Origin: Paraflavitalea pollutisoli | GTDB lineage: Bacteria > Bacteroidota > Bacteroidia > Chitinophagales > Chitinophagaceae | Length of the DNA: 64,000 nt | Assembly (NCBI RefSeq): GCF_029360705.1 | Contig: NZ_JARKMX010000002.1 | Location: 62,001-126,000 of the forward strand | Reading direction: 5' to 3' | The notes under the pieces: generated by a model | What the model saw: only the letters and a program-made list of their open reading frames with translations | Told to the model about the DNA's origin: nothing | Databases searched by the model: none | Shown here: piece by piece, positions 43,029 to 51,409 of the stretch | Layout of the letters: each line of letters begins with the position of its first letter | Position numbering within the stretch: position 1 is the stretch's first letter | Translations under genes and position numbers: made by a program

Positions 43029-43289
43029 TTCTAAATTTGTCACTTGCGTAATCGACTCAGGTAGATCAAATTCCTGATAAAACCTCTCTCCTTTTTGAAA
43101 GCGAACAATGTGTCCTTTTGAAAACCAAACTTCCCAGTTAGGCTCTATTTGATTTAGTAGCTTATAATATTTCCATGAGCTATCCGTTATAGGATAACTG
43201 CCGTATTGACATTGATCAAGTATTTTGACCGTGTCACAAAGGTAGAAACCCCTATAAAGGACTGCTGTTTCGTAAACCGGTTCTTTACT
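43029..43289 (-). pseudogene. AT-rich gene fragment of unknown function
   Basis: On minus a frame with no stop runs from TAA 43290-43292 toward the glyS stop. It encodes protein-like sequence (ETAVLYRGFYLCDTVKIL, QYGSYPITDSSWKYYKLL, EPNWEVWFSKGHIVRF, FYQEFDLPESITQVT) rich in Trp and Tyr. No ATG, GTG or TTG precedes it, and it has no clean end: the frame simply continues antisense into glyS. The region is AT-richer than both neighbours. I read it as the remnant of a gene, possibly acquired, truncated on both sides. Confidence 0.4.
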
Positions 43290-43303
43290 TTAAAAAGCTG
43301 TAT

Positions 43304-43582
43304 ATGCTTGCAATCGTAATTCCTGTGAATGTATTCTTGTTTGGCGGCTTGATACTATTCGCATTTGTAGCTGGCTTTCTCACCCGGAAAGGTCAGTTGA
43401 AAAAAATGAAAACAAAGGTTCTTGAGTTGGAGAATGAGATGTTGAGCAACCATGCTGATATCCTCGACTTGCAGAAAGAAAAAGCGCTTCTTGAGCAAAA
43501 ACTGAAAGAACACCACATTCCTGTTATATCCATCACTTCCAAAGACGACAGCAGTAAGCGTAAAAGCGGCAATCAGCACTAA
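43304..43582 (+). CDS. Small membrane-anchored coiled-coil protein
   Basis: A 92-residue protein with one N-terminal membrane helix (VIPVNVFLFGGLILFAFVAG), a basic stop-transfer segment (TRKGQLKKMKTK) and a coiled coil (VLELENEMLSNHADILDLQK through LLEQKLKEH). The tail is short and polar. The layout resembles small envelope scaffolding proteins, but no family can be assigned. It is convergent with the ferredoxin reductase gene. Confidence 0.6.
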   Translation: MLAIVIPVNVFLFGGLILFAFVAGFLTRKGQLKKMKTKVLELENEMLSNHADILDLQKEKALLEQKLKEHHIPVISITSKDDSSKRKSGNQH

Positions 43583-43675
43583 TTCCACTGCTTCGCCGGC
43601 AACTAGTCCCCCTTCATCTTTCCTATTAGATGAATATTTGTTGCCAACCCTAAAATCCAATCGTAGAGACAGCTA

Positions 43676-44434
43676 CTAACCGTATAGTTCCTGGTGGATC
43701 ATTTTTCGATCATACCCCAGGTTTTGTATCCGTTGGCGGGCCTCGTCGATCATATCCTTCCAACCACATAGGAAAAAATAAGCAGGCTTCGGCAGCCACT
43801 CGCTGGAATTATCCGGTGCAGGAATTCTATTCTCCTTACAGATCTGTTCATACAGGCTGTGCACATAACCAGTATGATAGTCGCCCGGTGCTTCCCGTGA
43901 GTAGGTTGGAATGTACCTCAAGCTGGTGACTTTCGATTCCAGCGCCCTCAGCTCATCGGCATACAAGGCATCTTTAAACAATCGACAGCCAAACAACAAA
44001 TAGATAGATTGATGGGGTACCCCGTGATTGAGTATGTGGTGGCACATAGATCGAAAAGGCGCAATGCCTGTACCTGTACAAATGAAGAACAGGTCACGGT
44101 CTACCAGTTCCGGCAATACAAATACGCCTTGTGGCCCACGGAGGGTTAGCTCAGAACCTTCTTTAATTTCATGAAACAGGTAATGTGTACCAGCTCCACC
44201 ATCGAGTAGTACGATCACCAGCTCAAATACATTGGAGCTATCGGGCCAGGAGGCGATGGAATAGCTACGCCAGCGCTTATTGGGCTTCTCGTGTATGGGA
44301 AGATCTAACGTCACAAACTGGCCTGGCGTAAAATCAAAAGACGCCAATTCCGGAACCTGTATCCAGAACCGTTTAGTACTGGGCGTTTCGTCGGTAATGC
44401 GTATCACCTTACCAGTTCGCCAGGGCTGCAACAT
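43676..44434 (-). CDS. Ferredoxin--NADP+ reductase-like FAD/NAD(P)H oxidoreductase
   Basis: A 252-residue flavoprotein. The FAD-binding barrel contains the RxYS motif in RWRSYSIASWPDSS and GPQGVFVLPELV. The NAD(P)-binding half has FFICTGTGIAPFRSMCHHI, FGCRLFKDALYADEL and FFLCGWKDMIDEAR, and the chain ends HQELYG. Length and order match bacterial FNR (Fpr-like) enzymes, which pass electrons between NADPH and ferredoxin or flavodoxin. No ferredoxin domain is fused and no partner gene is adjacent. A weak -7-like TATATTTA lies upstream. Confidence 0.88.
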   Translation of the reverse strand: MLQPWRTGKVIRITDETPSTKRFWIQVPELASFDFTPGQFVTLDLPIHEKPNKRWRSYSIASWPDSSNVFELVIVLLDGGAGTHYLFHEIKEGSELTLRGPQGVFVLPELVDRDLFFICTGTGIAPFRSMCHHILNHGVPHQSIYLLFGCRLFKDALYADELRALESKVTSLRYIPTYSREAPGDYHTGYVHSLYEQICKENRIPAPDNSSEWLPKPAYFFLCGWKDMIDEARQRIQNLGYDRKMIHQELYG

Positions 44435-44661
44435 TGGGTCTGTGTTTACTTAAATATACGAAATTTCGGGTGCAGCCCCATTGGCCATTCCGGCGAAACG
44501 GCCCATATTCCCTTTGAAATGAATGGCTTTGATGCGAACGGAAGCATGGACGGGTAGGTAGCGGTAGTTTGCGATTATAGGCCAGGCGACTTACAACGGT
44601 GCGGCTGGCAAGGGAGGGCTTTAAATGGCTGATGCCTTGGTTTGGGGCGGCTATCGATACC

Positions 44662-44799
44662 GATCCATTGGTTGGGCGTTTATCCACTGATCCATTGGTT
44701 TCGGTCCGTTTTCAATTTTACGCTGCAGGAAGGTTATCCATAACGATCCCATGTTTGGCGGCCGTTATCCAACTCCCGCTGCGGGGCGGTTATCCATAA
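44662..44799. repeat. Degenerate tandem repeats with DnaA-box-like sites
   Basis: GATCCATTGGTT occurs at 44662-44673 and 44689-44700, and GGTTATCCATAA at 44732-44743 and 44788-44799. Four sequences close to the DnaA box TTATCCACA are on plus: 44680 (TTATCCACT), 44734 (TTATCCATA), 44765 (TTATCCAAC) and 44790 (TTATCCATA). The repeats look like decayed units of about 28 bp. Confidence 0.55.
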
Positions 44800-44852
44800 A
44801 AAAAGGAGCAGCGCTGCTGCTCCTGTATGCCTTAATGGCAAGCAATCGAGTC
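44797..44852 (-). ncRNA. Candidate small RNA, about 55 nt
   Basis: On minus, TTTG (44884-44887) and TACTTTAG (44858-44865, one base off TAnnTTTG) are spaced 18 nt apart like a Bacteroidota promoter. About 30 nt after the predicted start, AGGAGCAGC pairs with GCTGCTCCT (44804-44824) and is followed by seven T on minus (44803-44797). No frame lies between. This may be a short RNA with two small hairpins; the start point is estimated. Confidence 0.4.
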
Positions 44853-44983
44853 GGGTGCTAAAGTAGCCCATTTTTCCATCCGACAAACTTTTTCAGCCCA
44901 CTTTTATTTCCACTTCCGTGTATTAATAAATTTCTGATTATCAAGGAGAAACCTTAGTCTTTCAGACTACTTGACGGCAATCA

Positions 44984-45003
44984 ATGCTAAAATGTTTTAG
45001 CAT
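44984..45003. repeat. 20-bp palindrome upstream of mfd
   Basis: ATGCTAAAA (44984-44992) and TTTTAGCAT (44995-45003) are perfect arms around TG. It lies 42 bp upstream of the mfd -7 box and could be an operator. Confidence 0.6.
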
Positions 45004-45044
45004 ACCCGTAACGAACCACAACGCTCCCACTCCCCGCTTTTTTG

Positions 45045-45052
45045 TATCTTTG
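45045..45052 (+). promoter_or_regulatory. -7 box TATCTTTG for mfd
   Basis: A perfect TAnnTTTG, 11 nt upstream of ATG 45064. Confidence 0.6.
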
Positions 45053-45063
45053 CGCCCGTTGAT

Positions 45064-48000
45064 ATGAATCTGCAGACGTTGCTGGATACCTACAAGAATA
45101 ACCCCCGCCTTTTTCAATTGGCGGACAGGCTTTCTTATTCCCAACCGCAACACATTTACTGCAGCCACCTCCGCGGCAGCTCCGCCGCCTTCGTGATCAG
45201 CACCATTTTTCAGCATCCGGCCAATAGTCAGCTCAACCACGTCGTGATCTGCGAGGACTCCGAATCTGCAGCCTATCTGCAGAATACCCTGGAGAACCTC
45301 ACCAATGCACTGAATGTATACTTCTTCCCCTCATCGTTCAAAAACAGGAAGAATTTCAAGCTGCTCAACTCTTCGCACGTGATGTTGCGCACCGAAGCGC
45401 TCACCCGCTTTGCGGCCCAGGCTGCCGGCAAAGGCAACCGCACCGGATTATTGGTCACCTACCCCGAAGCGCTGTTTGAGAAAGTCGTATTACCCGACTC
45501 CCTGTCTGGCAATATCATTTACCTCAAGACCGGCGACAGCATCAACGTCGACGGGCTTTTGGAGCAGATGGTGAGTTATGGCTTCCAGCGTACCGACTTC
45601 GTGTACGAGCCCGGCCAGTTCGCCCTGCGCGGTGGTATCCTCGACATTTACTCTTTTGGCAACGAAAAGCCTTACCGGGTAGAGCTTTTTGGTAATGATG
45701 TAGACTCCATCCGCATCTTCGATCCGGAAACCCAGCTCAGCGAACGCAAGCTGCTGCAGGTCACCATCATTCCCAATGTGGAAACCCAGTTCGACAGCGA
45801 TGAGAAGACCTCTCTCTTCGACTTCCTCCCCGACAATACCGTGGTGTGGATACAGGATTGGGCCCTGACCAAAGAAAAGATCATTACCCAGGAAGAAGAC
45901 CTCGGGATGTTCATCAACCTGGAACAGGAAACAGCCGCCAGCCTGGCTGCCAATCCCAAAAGCCGGGAAGCCCGCGCAGCACGAGAAAAGGAATGGGATG
46001 AAGACGAGACCCGGCTGGTGAAAGCCAGCGTGAAGCCTGACGATTTTGTGCCGGCCGACATGCTTGAACTACAATTACAGCAAAGACATATCGTCGAGTT
46101 TGGGCATGAAGGCTCCTTCCCTTTCTTTACCGGGGGCGAGGCGCACACCATCGTGTTCAACACCAAAGATCAGCCGGCCTTCAACCGCCAGTTCGACATG
46201 TTGATCCGCGACCTGAAGCAGTGGCTGGGCAAAGGATTCAGCCTGTACCTCTTCGCCGAAAACCCGCGACAGCTCGAAAGGCTCAACAGCATCTTCGAAG
46301 ACCTGAAAGCAGAGATACAGTTTACCCCTGTACCTACTTCCATTCACCAGGGCTTTATCGACGAAGACTCTAAAGTCGTTTGCTATACCGATCACCAGAT
46401 CTTCCAGCGTTACCATAAGTACAAGGTGAAGCAGGCCTACAACAAGAACAAGGCCCTTACGCTGCGTACACTTCGTGAACTGCAACCCGGCGACTACGTC
46501 ACACACATCGATCATGGTGTGGGGACTTTCAGCGGCTTGCAGAAATTGGAAGTGAATGGCAAAATGCAGGAGGCGGTACGCATTCTCTATAAAGACAGCG
46601 ATATCCTGTATGTGAACATCAACTCACTGCACAAGATATCCAAGTACACGGGCAAAGAAGGCACCGTACCCAAGGTTAATAAGCTGGGCAGTGACGCCTG
46701 GAGCAAACTGAAGGAAAAAACCAAAGTCAAGGTCAAGTTAATCGCCTTCGACCTGATCAAACTCTACGCACAACGGAAAGCACAACAGGGCTTCCAGCAT
46801 TCGCCCGACAACTACATGCAGACCGAGCTGGAGGCATCGTTCATATACGAAGACACGCCCGACCAAAGCAAGGCTTCTGCCGATGTGAAGAAAGACATGG
46901 AACAACCTTCTCCCATGGACCGCCTGGTGTGTGGTGACGTAGGATTCGGTAAGACGGAAGTAGCCGTCCGAGCAGCCTTCAAGACCTGCTGCGATGGCAA
47001 ACAGGCTGCCGTATTGGTTCCCACGACCATCCTGGCCTTCCAGCATTATAAAACATTCAAAGAACGGTTGAAGGACTTCCCGGTAACCGTTGACTATATC
47101 AACCGCTTCAAGTCGTCGAAAGAGAAGAAAGAAACGATGAAACGCCTGGAAGAAGGCAAGATCGATATCCTGATCGGCACCCACGGCATACTCGGTAAAG
47201 AAGTTAAATTCAAAGACCTGGGACTGTTGGTCATCGATGAAGAGCAAAAGTTTGGCGTTGCGCACAAGGAAAAGATCAAGACACTCCGCACCAACGTGGA
47301 CTGTCTTACGCTGACGGCTACGCCCATTCCGCGCACCCTTCAGTTCAGCTTGATGGGCGCCCGTGACCTCAGTATCATCAATACGCCACCTCCTAACCGG
47401 CAGCCCATCCAGACTGAAGTAGCGGTGTTTAACGAAGACATGATCCGCGACTCCATCTACTTCGAAACAGAACGTGGCGGTCAGGTATTCTTCATCCACA
47501 ACCGGGTGATGGGACTGGGTGAAATGGCCGGACTTATTCAGGGACTTTGTCCCGACTTGAGCATTGGCACTGCGCACGGACAAATGGAAGGTCATATCCT
47601 CGAAGAACGTATCCTTGATTTCATCGACAAGAAATATGACGTGCTGGTATGTACCAATATCGTGGAAAGCGGTGTGGACATTCCAAACGTCAATACGATC
47701 ATCGTTAACAACGCACACCAGTTTGGCCTTAGCGATCTGCACCAGCTGCGCGGCCGTGTAGGCAGAAGTAATAAAAAAGCCTTCTGTTACCTGATGGCCC
47801 CACCGATGAGTACCCTGCCCACCGACTCGCGTAAGCGCCTGCAAACCCTGGAGCAGCACAGTGAACTGGGTAGTGGTTTCCAGATCGCCATGCGCGACCT
47901 CGATATCCGCGGTGCCGGTAATATGCTGGGCGGCGAACAAAGTGGTTTTATGGCTGAGATCGGTTTCGAGATGTACCAGAAGATCCTCGACGAGGCCATC

Positions 48001-48561
48001 AAAGAATTGAAGCGTACCGAATTCCGTGCGCTGTTCAAAGAGGAGATCTCTAAACAGGAAGACTTTGTACAGGATTGTACCATCGATACGGACCTGGAGA
48101 TCCTGATACCCGACAGCTATGTAGAAAGCATCACGGAAAGGCTAACGCTATACACGCGTCTCGACAATTGCGAAGACGAAGCTTCTCTGCAGGAATTCTC
48201 CCGCGAACTGGCCGACCGTTTTGGCCCCATCCCCAAGCAGGTAGAAGACCTGTTCGACACCGTGCGTAGTCGTAAACTGGCGGTAGAACTTGGTTTTGAA
48301 AAGATGTTGCTACGGGACGAAACATTGAAGTGTTTCTTCATCAACAAAAATGACTCTCCCTATTTCGAGTCGGATACCTTCCGCGAGATACTCACTTATA
48401 TTCAGAAGCATACCAACAATGCGAAACTGAAGCAAACCGGCAAAAACTTCTTGTTGGTAGCGGAAAACATCAAAGACATGCAGGTACTTACACAATTCCT
48501 CAGCCGCATGCGCAACTTTGTAAAGAGCGCAACGGAAGCAGGCTTCCCCACCAAAGCATAA
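45064..48561 (+). CDS. mfd: Transcription-repair coupling factor
   Basis: A 1165-residue ATP-driven DNA translocase that removes stalled RNA polymerase from DNA lesions and recruits UvrA. Parts in order: a UvrB-like N-terminal region (with [20 protein letters not shown]), the RNA-polymerase-interacting CarD-like domain ([20 protein letters not shown], about residue 480), and RecG-like helicase lobes. The helicase has Walker [17 protein letters not shown] near 622, the box DEEQKFGV near 725, [18 protein letters not shown], and [11 protein letters not shown]-terminal TRCF domain follows. It is complete, with no frameshift seen, and appears monocistronic. Confidence 0.97.
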   Translation: MNLQTLLDTYKNNPRLFQLADRLSYSQPQHIYCSHLRGSSAAFVISTIFQHPANSQLNHVVICEDSESAAYLQNTLENLTNALNVYFFPSSFKNRKNFKLLNSSHVMLRTEALTRFAAQAAGKGNRTGLLVTYPEALFEKVVLPDSLSGNIIYLKTGDSINVDGLLEQMVSYGFQRTDFVYEPGQFALRGGILDIYSFGNEKPYRVELFGNDVDSIRIFDPETQLSERKLLQVTIIPNVETQFDSDEKTSLFDFLPDNTVVWIQDWALTKEKIITQEEDLGMFINLEQETAASLAANPKSREARAAREKEWDEDETRLVKASVKPDDFVPADMLELQLQQRHIVEFGHEGSFPFFTGGEAHTIVFNTKDQPAFNRQFDMLIRDLKQWLGKGFSLYLFAENPRQLERLNSIFEDLKAEIQFTPVPTSIHQGFIDEDSKVVCYTDHQIFQRYHKYKVKQAYNKNKALTLRTLRELQPGDYVTHIDHGVGTFSGLQKLEVNGKMQEAVRILYKDSDILYVNINSLHKISKYTGKEGTVPKVNKLGSDAWSKLKEKTKVKVKLIAFDLIKLYAQRKAQQGFQHSPDNYMQTELEASFIYEDTPDQSKASADVKKDMEQPSPMDRLVCGDVGFGKTEVAVRAAFKTCCDGKQAAVLVPTTILAFQHYKTFKERLKDFPVTVDYINRFKSSKEKKETMKRLEEGKIDILIGTHGILGKEVKFKDLGLLVIDEEQKFGVAHKEKIKTLRTNVDCLTLTATPIPRTLQFSLMGARDLSIINTPPPNRQPIQTEVAVFNEDMIRDSIYFETERGGQVFFIHNRVMGLGEMAGLIQGLCPDLSIGTAHGQMEGHILEERILDFIDKKYDVLVCTNIVESGVDIPNVNTIIVNNAHQFGLSDLHQLRGRVGRSNKKAFCYLMAPPMSTLPTDSRKRLQTLEQHSELGSGFQIAMRDLDIRGAGNMLGGEQSGFMAEIGFEMYQKILDEAIKELKRTEFRALFKEEISKQEDFVQDCTIDTDLEILIPDSYVESITERLTLYTRLDNCEDEASLQEFSRELADRFGPIPKQVEDLFDTVRSRKLAVELGFEKMLLRDETLKCFFINKNDSPYFESDTFREILTYIQKHTNNAKLKQTGKNFLLVAENIKDMQVLTQFLSRMRNFVKSATEAGFPTKA

Positions 48562-48671
48562 TGTGGTTTCCTATTCATTAAAAGGGAATCAGGTAAATTA
48601 GCGCAAAAATCCCAGGCCACTTTATTCGTTATAAGGAGTATCCGCATGGCAGCGAGCTGCCAAAGCAGTGC

Positions 48672-49616
48672 CTATCGGTCTACCTGGCGGCCAGCTTCTT
48701 TCTTCTGCTTGCGCATGACCCTTAGCCATGAAAAGAGAATGGCGAAGAAGGCCAATAAAGGAATGGCCCATACTACACTTGCCCAACGGAAAGTACCCTG
48801 CACTTCTTGCTGCTCGGCTTTAATCGCTTCGTGACGGGCATCTACGGTCTTTTTTAAAGAGGGCTCATACAAGGCTGCATAATCATAAAATGGAATGGCT
48901 TCCCCTCTGGAATCTGTCTTCGCTACGATGTCGGCAAAATCGAGTGCCAGTTGGCCAACCACCTGATCAGGTGGCGACATATAACCGGTTCGTTCATGCA
49001 ACTGATAGGCAATCTGTACCTTCAGCGAATCTGGATTACGCACAAAGACATATTGTTTATCGATGACCCACTGACCATAGTCCTTGAAACCAAGGTTGAT
49101 GACTTTATCAAACTGTTGCTTACCTAACTTTTCTTCGAGTATTCGTTCCTGAATCCAATCGGAACCATAGTTACCCTGCCGTGTGATGGCCTGTGCTTTA
49201 CGCACCGTTTCCAGTGCTTTATCAATTTTACCGGTAAACTCGTACCCCCAGGCAAGATGAGCCGCGATCGCATAGTCGTCGGGATGTAGTGTATACAAGG
49301 CTTCCAATTGCTGCACTGCTGCTGCCTTATCACCTGTCTTCAACACGATGATCGCATAAGTGGTTTTGCCACGCAGGTCCAGATTGGCGAAGCCAATCCG
49401 CTGCAATGAATCCAGTTGGTTTGTAAGCGAGCCGTCTGCCGAAAATTGAGCGCTCCAATAAGCAGGTTTTCCATGCTGCACATGTACCAAAGCATTGAGA
49501 TCGACCTTTTCACCCACCAATGGTACTCGTTGTGAAGGGGACAATTGAGCTTCAGCAATCGTAGCAACCTGCAAAAACAAACAAAGTGCCCAAAGGGTAT
49601 ACATCATTCTGCGCAT
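48672..49616 (-). CDS. TPR-containing membrane-anchored protein of unknown function
   Basis: A 314-residue protein with a signal peptide (MMYTLWALCLFLQVATIAEA). Tetratricopeptide-like helices lie in the middle (KAAAVQQLEALYTLHPDDYA, AAHLAWGYEFTGKIDKALET). Near the C-terminus is a single membrane helix (WASVVWAIPLLAFFAILFSW) followed by a basic Lys/Arg tail. The N-terminal part (VGEKVDLNALVHVQHGKPAY) is of unknown fold. The topology places most of it in the periplasm. No partner gene is obvious: the upstream neighbour is the repeat array and mfd is convergent downstream. Confidence 0.65.
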   Translation of the reverse strand: MRRMMYTLWALCLFLQVATIAEAQLSPSQRVPLVGEKVDLNALVHVQHGKPAYWSAQFSADGSLTNQLDSLQRIGFANLDLRGKTTYAIIVLKTGDKAAAVQQLEALYTLHPDDYAIAAHLAWGYEFTGKIDKALETVRKAQAITRQGNYGSDWIQERILEEKLGKQQFDKVINLGFKDYGQWVIDKQYVFVRNPDSLKVQIAYQLHERTGYMSPPDQVVGQLALDFADIVAKTDSRGEAIPFYDYAALYEPSLKKTVDARHEAIKAEQQEVQGTFRWASVVWAIPLLAFFAILFSWLRVMRKQKKEAGRQVDR

Positions 49617-49623
49617 AGTACTG

Positions 49624-49631
49624 CAAACTTA
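49624..49631 (-). promoter_or_regulatory. -7 box TAAGTTTG for the TPR protein
   Basis: A perfect TAnnTTTG on minus, ending 7 nt before ATG 49616; the message would be leaderless or nearly so. Confidence 0.55.
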
Positions 49632-49751
49632 GCCGATCCCGCCGAGTTAATGAACAGTTTTCCATCGTGAACTGCCAAGCGCCGCTATAAGCATACACCA
49701 GGTTATTTCGCGCGCCGTTCCAACCATCCTTCCATACCCTTAAAAAATAAA

Positions 49752-49799
49752 GGCCTGGCTTAGAAAAGCCTGGCCGTTTGTTGATCGTACCCTTTAAAA
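49752..49799 (-). repeat. Structured repeat copy 1 (variant stem)
   Basis: Arms GGCCTGGCTT (49752-49761) and AAGCCTGGCC (49766-49775) pair with one internal mismatch around loop AGAA. The conserved 24-nt tail is at 49776-49799. Its stem sequence is unlike the other four copies, but the shape, arm length and loop size are the same. On minus the stem is followed by TTTATTTTTT, a good terminator signal, making this the distal end of the array. Confidence 0.85.
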
Positions 49800-49877
49800 A
49801 ATCATGAATGCGGTAATAAGTAGTTTATCGGGTCTGTCGACTGCAACCTGGTACGTGTTGTGCAGTTTTTGAAAAGA

Positions 49878-49925
49878 GCCATCCCGAGGAATCGGGACGG
49901 CGTTTGTTGATCGTACCCTTTAAAA
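49878..49925 (-). repeat. Structured repeat copy 2
   Basis: Arms GCCATCCCGA (49878-49887) and TCGGGACGGC (49892-49901), loop GGAA, one internal mismatch, tail 49902-49925 (GTTTGTTGATCG followed by TACCCTTTAAAA). On minus the stem is followed by TCTTTTC. Confidence 0.9.
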
Positions 49926-49999
49926 AACTTGAATGCTTTGATAAAGAACTTCCGGGGTTTAATCACTGCAGCTGTTACCAATTGCGCAGTTTTAAAAGA

Positions 50000-50047
50000 G
50001 CCATCCCGAGGAATCGGGACGGCGTTTGTTGATCGTACCCTTTAAAA
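50000..50047 (-). repeat. Structured repeat copy 3
   Basis: Stem and tail are identical to copy 2: arms 50000-50009 and 50014-50023, loop GGAA, tail 50024-50047. Confidence 0.9.
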
Positions 50048-50119
50048 ATTCTTCAATAAGTTGATAAGCAGTTGGTTTGGGTAAGTTGCCGGAATGTATC
50101 ATCACGGCGTTTTAGAAGA

Positions 50120-50167
50120 GCCATCCCGAAGAATCGGGACGGCGTTTGTTGATCGTACCCTTTAAAA
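50120..50167 (-). repeat. Structured repeat copy 4
   Basis: Arms 50120-50129 and 50134-50143 as in copy 2, but with loop AGAA as in copy 1; tail 50144-50167. Confidence 0.9.
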
Positions 50168-50330
50168 TAAACTCTTATAATATCTTGATATACTAATGAT
50201 CCTTTGTTACCAGGTACTGCCTTTCCTTGCCCGCCGGGTCTTTAATGCCATCACCACTTTCAGTAAGACAATCCAATCTCTCATAACCCTATTGTCGGTG
50301 ATAAAAATTGCTGTTAAAGCTTCAGAAAGG

Positions 50331-50378
50331 GCCATCCCGAGGAATCGGGACGGCGTTTGTTGATCGTACCCTTTAAAA
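50331..50378 (-). repeat. Structured repeat copy 5
   Basis: Arms 50331-50340 and 50345-50354, loop GGAA, tail 50355-50378. It starts 13 nt after the stop codon of the T9SS gene on minus and is preceded by the longest spacer (163 nt to copy 4). Confidence 0.9.
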
Positions 50379-50391
50379 ATCGGTGAATATC

Positions 50392-51057
50392 TTATTTAGA
50401 CTTAATGATCCGTTGGATGATCGTATCTGTGCCATTTGATACACGGAGGATATAAATGCCTTCAGCAAGATCGTTGAGTGCCAGCGTTTCGTTCAGCGCA
50501 GCCTCTTGTCTGAGTTCGGTCCTCACGGGCTGACCATTGAGGTTATTGATCACTTCCAGCGAAACAAACTTCCCCTTCCATTCTGCAGGTAGCGAAACCT
50601 TTAAGTCACTTACAACCGGATTGGGCGATACTTTCACAACCGGTGTAGCTTTGTGGTCTACAGTATATACTGTATGCTTAATCGATTTCTGCACCTTACC
50701 TTTCATATCAACCATATTGATACGATAATAAACAAATCCTTTAGGGACATTCTTCACGTCGTCGGAAAAGCTATAGCTTTTCTTGAAGCCAGTAGATTCA
50801 TCTTCTCCTGTAAACAAATAACCCACTTCACTAAAGGCTGTATTATCCAGGCTGCGTTCGATCACAAAATGACTGTACTGATCATCTACCGAAGTAGACC
50901 AGTTCAATACTACTTTCTTACCAGCACTTGATTTTCCTTGCTGTGCAACGCCGGACAGCGCGGAGACTATGAACATCAGGGGCAACAATATCCACCTGAA
51001 AATATGTTGTAGAATAATGGGTTGTTGGTCGGCAGAGAGATAGTGGTACGTTTTCAT
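50392..51057 (-). CDS. Small T9SS-sorted secreted protein
   Basis: A 221-residue protein. A long signal region (residues about 20-40, LLPLMFIVSALSGVAQQG) precedes a fibronectin-like beta domain (VVLNWSTSVDDQYSHFVIER), the common type that precedes sorting domains. The C-terminal ~75 residues are a type A sorting domain (VVKVSPNPVVSDLKVSLPAE ... GIYILRVSNGTDTI). It lacks any catalytic domain. Almost the whole mature chain is sorting and linker sequence, so it may be the surviving tail of a once larger surface protein. The structured repeat array begins 13 nt after its stop. Confidence 0.8.
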   Translation of the reverse strand: MKTYHYLSADQQPIILQHIFRWILLPLMFIVSALSGVAQQGKSSAGKKVVLNWSTSVDDQYSHFVIERSLDNTAFSEVGYLFTGEDESTGFKKSYSFSDDVKNVPKGFVYYRINMVDMKGKVQKSIKHTVYTVDHKATPVVKVSPNPVVSDLKVSLPAEWKGKFVSLEVINNLNGQPVRTELRQEAALNETLALNDLAEGIYILRVSNGTDTIIQRIIKSK

Positions 51058-51409
51058 AACTTATTTATTAGGGACGGATAAACTATGTAATGTCCACAGG
51101 AGCTTGGAAACGAACCGGTCTTTTTCGTAAGTATTGGGGGATATAACTGTCAGCTTACAACGCTGCAATAAAATAAGTGATTCAGGTACGGTTTAACTGG
51201 GAGATTGGGTACGGTTATGATGGGAATTGGAGGGAGATCGTTGTTGTTGATCGTGAGTCAAAGATTGAAACAAAATTTGACAGATGCAATAGGCGAGGCT
51301 AATTTTTTTTGACTTATATCGAGCAATAAATGCTTGCGCATTGATTTACAATAACAAAAAAAGTCCCTTCGTAAAAACACGAAGGGACTTTTCTATAGTA
51401 ATAAATTGA
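51058..51409. other. Intergenic region between the atp operon and the T9SS gene, 352 bp
   Basis: It contains the atp terminator (51359-51392). A weak minus-strand -7-like sequence, AATCTTTG, lies near 51262, about 200 nt upstream of the T9SS gene. I see no gene. Confidence 0.4.
51359..51392 (-). terminator. Intrinsic terminator of the ATP synthase operon
   Basis: A perfect 14-bp stem, 51359-51372 with 51379-51392, loop of 6 nt, followed by T-rich sequence on minus. It ends the operon 18 bp after atpA. Confidence 0.9.

Larger units (their letters stand above)
44435..45063. other. Repeat-rich intergenic region upstream of mfd, 629 bp
   Basis: No protein gene is supported. The left part (to about 44660) shows nothing I can name. 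44654-44799 holds degenerate tandem repeats with DnaA-box-like TTATCCA sequences. 44797-44887 holds a minus-strand promoter plus terminator that could bound a small RNA. 44955-44969 and 44984-45003 are short palindromes. 45045-45052 is the mfd -7 box. Confidence 0.6.
49617..50391. other. Intergenic region holding the five-copy structured repeat array
   Basis: Between two minus-strand genes; no protein-coding frame is supported. 49624-49631 is the promoter of the downstream TPR gene, and 49632-49740 shows nothing notable beyond a partial repeat tail near 49735. 49752-50378 is the array. On minus this would form a 3' untranslated region of about 640 nt for the T9SS gene at 50392. Confidence 0.7.

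Noticed and set aside
46738-47940. 400-codon open frame antisense to mfd
   Set aside because: It is the mirror of a strongly conserved mfd coding region (Walker motifs on plus) and has no independent domain signal.
49752-50378. CRISPR array or integron attC cassette array
   Set aside because: Spacers are unequal (about 72-163 nt) and related to each other, there are no cas or integrase genes nearby, and the repeats lack the attC core-site pattern. A structured RNA or REP-like repeat fits better.
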